From an uncultured Chloroflexota bacterium (lineage in GTDB: Bacteria > Chloroflexota > Dehalococcoidia > UBA2979): DNA of 6,233 bases. The number at the start of each line of letters is the position of its first letter. Position 1 is the first letter of the stretch. Below the pieces are notes generated by a model that did no database searches, was not told the DNA's origin, and was given only the letters and a program-made list of their open reading frames with translations. The DNA is taken from assembly GCA_902827055.1 (NCBI GenBank), contig CADEHD010000134.1, forward strand, positions 1 to 6,233, written 5' to 3'. The position numbers and the translations under genes are program-made. Shown in pieces: positions 5,353 through 6,233 of this stretch.

Positions 5353-6114
5353 ATGGTTGGCGTTCCACGGAACTCACGGCTGCTCGTCGCGTTGGTGGCG
5401 GGGTTGGCGAGTCTGCTCCTCGCCTGCGCGGACGAGGACCTGGCTGCGGTGCCTGCCGCCGTGCCGGAGTCCAACTCGGGAGCACCGATCGCGTTCCCGG
5501 TGACCATCAAGGACTCCGCCGGCACCGACGTGCGACTCGAGCGCATGCCCGACCGCATTGTGTCCCTTTCCCCGGGCGCCACCGAGATCCTCTACGCCAT
5601 TGGTGCGGGAGGGCGAGTCGTCGGCACCGACCAGTTCTCGGACTACCCGGCCGCGACGGCCACGACCACGAAACTCGACTACTCCGGGCCCAACCCGGAG
5701 GCCGCGCTCGCGCTGCGCCCCGACCTCGTGATCATGGCGACGCGCCAGCAGGCGCAGGTGGAGCAGTTCAGGCGCCTCGGCATGACCGTGTTCTTCGCGC
5801 GGGAGCCCGAGGACCTCGAGGCCTTCGTCGCCCTGCGCCCCTCGGACCCACAGGGACGCCGCGCGCTCGCGCTCGCATGGTTGCGACTCGGACGAGTCGA
5901 CGCCGCGGCAGCCGAGTATTCCATCGCCTCGGACCTCGCTCCGGGTGACGCGAGCATCGCGTTACGCCTTGCGCGCGCTCTCGAGTCCCTCGGGAAGCTC
6001 CGCGAGGCCCGCGCGGCTTTCGCTCGCGCCGACGAGGCGGCGCGGCGCGGAGCGCTCCTCGGTTCGAGCGAGCTCGCGGAGGTGCGGGAGGCACTCGTGC
6101 GCCTCGCCCCCTGA
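5353..6114 (+). CDS. BtuF-like cobalamin-binding N-lobe fused to truncated TPR array
   Basis: One uninterrupted 253-codon frame joins two unrelated parts. Residues 1-25 are a signal peptide ending LLLAC, so a lipoprotein anchored at Cys25. Residues ~48-156 are the first lobe of a periplasmic-binding domain of the BtuF/FhuD type: FPVTIKDSAGTDV, RIVSLSPGATEILYAIGAG (68-86), VVGTDQFSDYP, and PEAALALRPDLVIM. In intact BtuF proteins (about 300 residues) the linker helix and second lobe follow; here they are absent. At about residue 157 the sequence becomes the tail of a TPR helix (AFVALRPSD). It is followed by two 34-residue TPR units (166-199, with ALAWLRLGRVDAAAAEY; 200-233, with LARALESLGKLREARAAF) and a tail to 253. 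Without lobe 2 it should not form the cobalamin cleft. SD GGAGG at 5342 supports the start. It is governed by the upstream cobalamin riboswitch. The gene may be an in-frame deletion fusion, a pseudogene, or an assembly chimera. Confidence 0.8.
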   Translation: MVGVPRNSRLLVALVAGLASLLLACADEDLAAVPAAVPESNSGAPIAFPVTIKDSAGTDVRLERMPDRIVSLSPGATEILYAIGAGGRVVGTDQFSDYPAATATTTKLDYSGPNPEAALALRPDLVIMATRQQAQVEQFRRLGMTVFFAREPEDLEAFVALRPSDPQGRRALALAWLRLGRVDAAAAEYSIASDLAPGDASIALRLARALESLGKLREARAAFARADEAARRGALLGSSELAEVREALVRLAP

Positions 6115-6166
6115 TCCGCCGTCGCCTTCGGCGTTCGCTCCGCCGACGCGTATTCTGCCCTGCAGC
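6115..6166 (+). promoter_or_regulatory. Short intergenic region with -10 TATTCT
   Basis: TATTCT at 6151-6156 lies 10 nt before the ATG at 6167, so a transcript would have a leader of only about 3 nt, near-leaderless. No SD precedes the ATG. A small stem, CGCC-TTC-GGCG (6123-6133), could mark the end of the upstream transcript but lacks a T-run. Confidence 0.4.
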
Positions 6167-6233
6167 ATGCGCGCTCGAGAGTCGGCCAGGAACACGGTGT
6201 GGCGCGGACTCGCGGCCTTGGTCGTCGTGAACG
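6167..6233 (+). CDS. 5' end of a probable membrane or secreted protein (partial)
   Basis: An ATG at 6167 opens a frame that reaches the window edge: MRARESARNTVWRGLAALVVVN. A positively charged start followed by a hydrophobic run looks like a signal peptide or first membrane helix. Only 22 residues are visible, so the family cannot be named. The start is supported by the TATTCT box placed just upstream. Confidence 0.5.
   Translation, partial: MRARESARNTVWRGLAALVVVN

Noticed and set aside
4860..5948. 362-codon + strand open frame over the riboswitch and BtuF-like gene
   Set aside because: It runs through the riboswitch and out of frame over clear BtuF and TPR coding sequence; the translation has no domain features.
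5821..6114. A frameshift hiding the missing second BtuF lobe
   Set aside because: The other + strand frame over this region shows no BtuF-like sequence, and the in-frame product is a good TPR array, so the lobe is absent rather than shifted.

Overview
The window is a GC-rich bacterial stretch of ordinary-looking chromosome. No mobile element, tRNA, rRNA or CRISPR array was seen. The lineage cannot be fixed from sequence alone. High GC, -10 hexamers placed directly before some start codons (leaderless style), Pro/Thr-linker lipoproteins and a cobalamin riboswitch would fit a Chloroflexota (Dehalococcoidia-like) or actinobacterial genome. I lean weakly to Chloroflexota.

Left part (1-1116): the 3' end of an unrecognised + strand gene is followed by a 12-bp perfect hairpin. 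Next is a complete + strand inositol-monophosphatase-family gene whose start codon sits 7 nt after a TACGCT hexamer. It converges on a minus-strand block.

Middle (1114-4958, all minus strand; read from right to left): a DUF1801 protein with a perfect Shine-Dalgarno; an LLM-class flavin/F420 oxidoreductase; an HU-type DNA-binding protein with a TTG start; then, after a strong hairpin, an apparent two-gene operon. That operon is a rhomboid intramembrane serine protease followed by a two-domain lipoprotein whose start codon overlaps the rhomboid stop.

Right part (4959-6233, + strand): a divergent intergenic region carries a cobalamin riboswitch and a probable SD-sequestering platform. It controls an unusual ORF. 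The first ~156 residues are the lipoprotein signal and N-terminal lobe of a BtuF-type cobalamin-binding protein. These run, without a frameshift, into the middle of a TPR array. Both halves are cut inside their domains, so this looks like a deletion fusion or an assembly chimera rather than a designed two-domain protein. The window ends in the first 22 codons of another + strand gene.

Apart from the rhomboid/lipoprotein pair and the riboswitch-BtuF relationship, the genes do not form an evident pathway. The BtuF-TPR chimera behind an intact riboswitch is the feature most deserving of checking. I did not find a convincing new multi-gene system.
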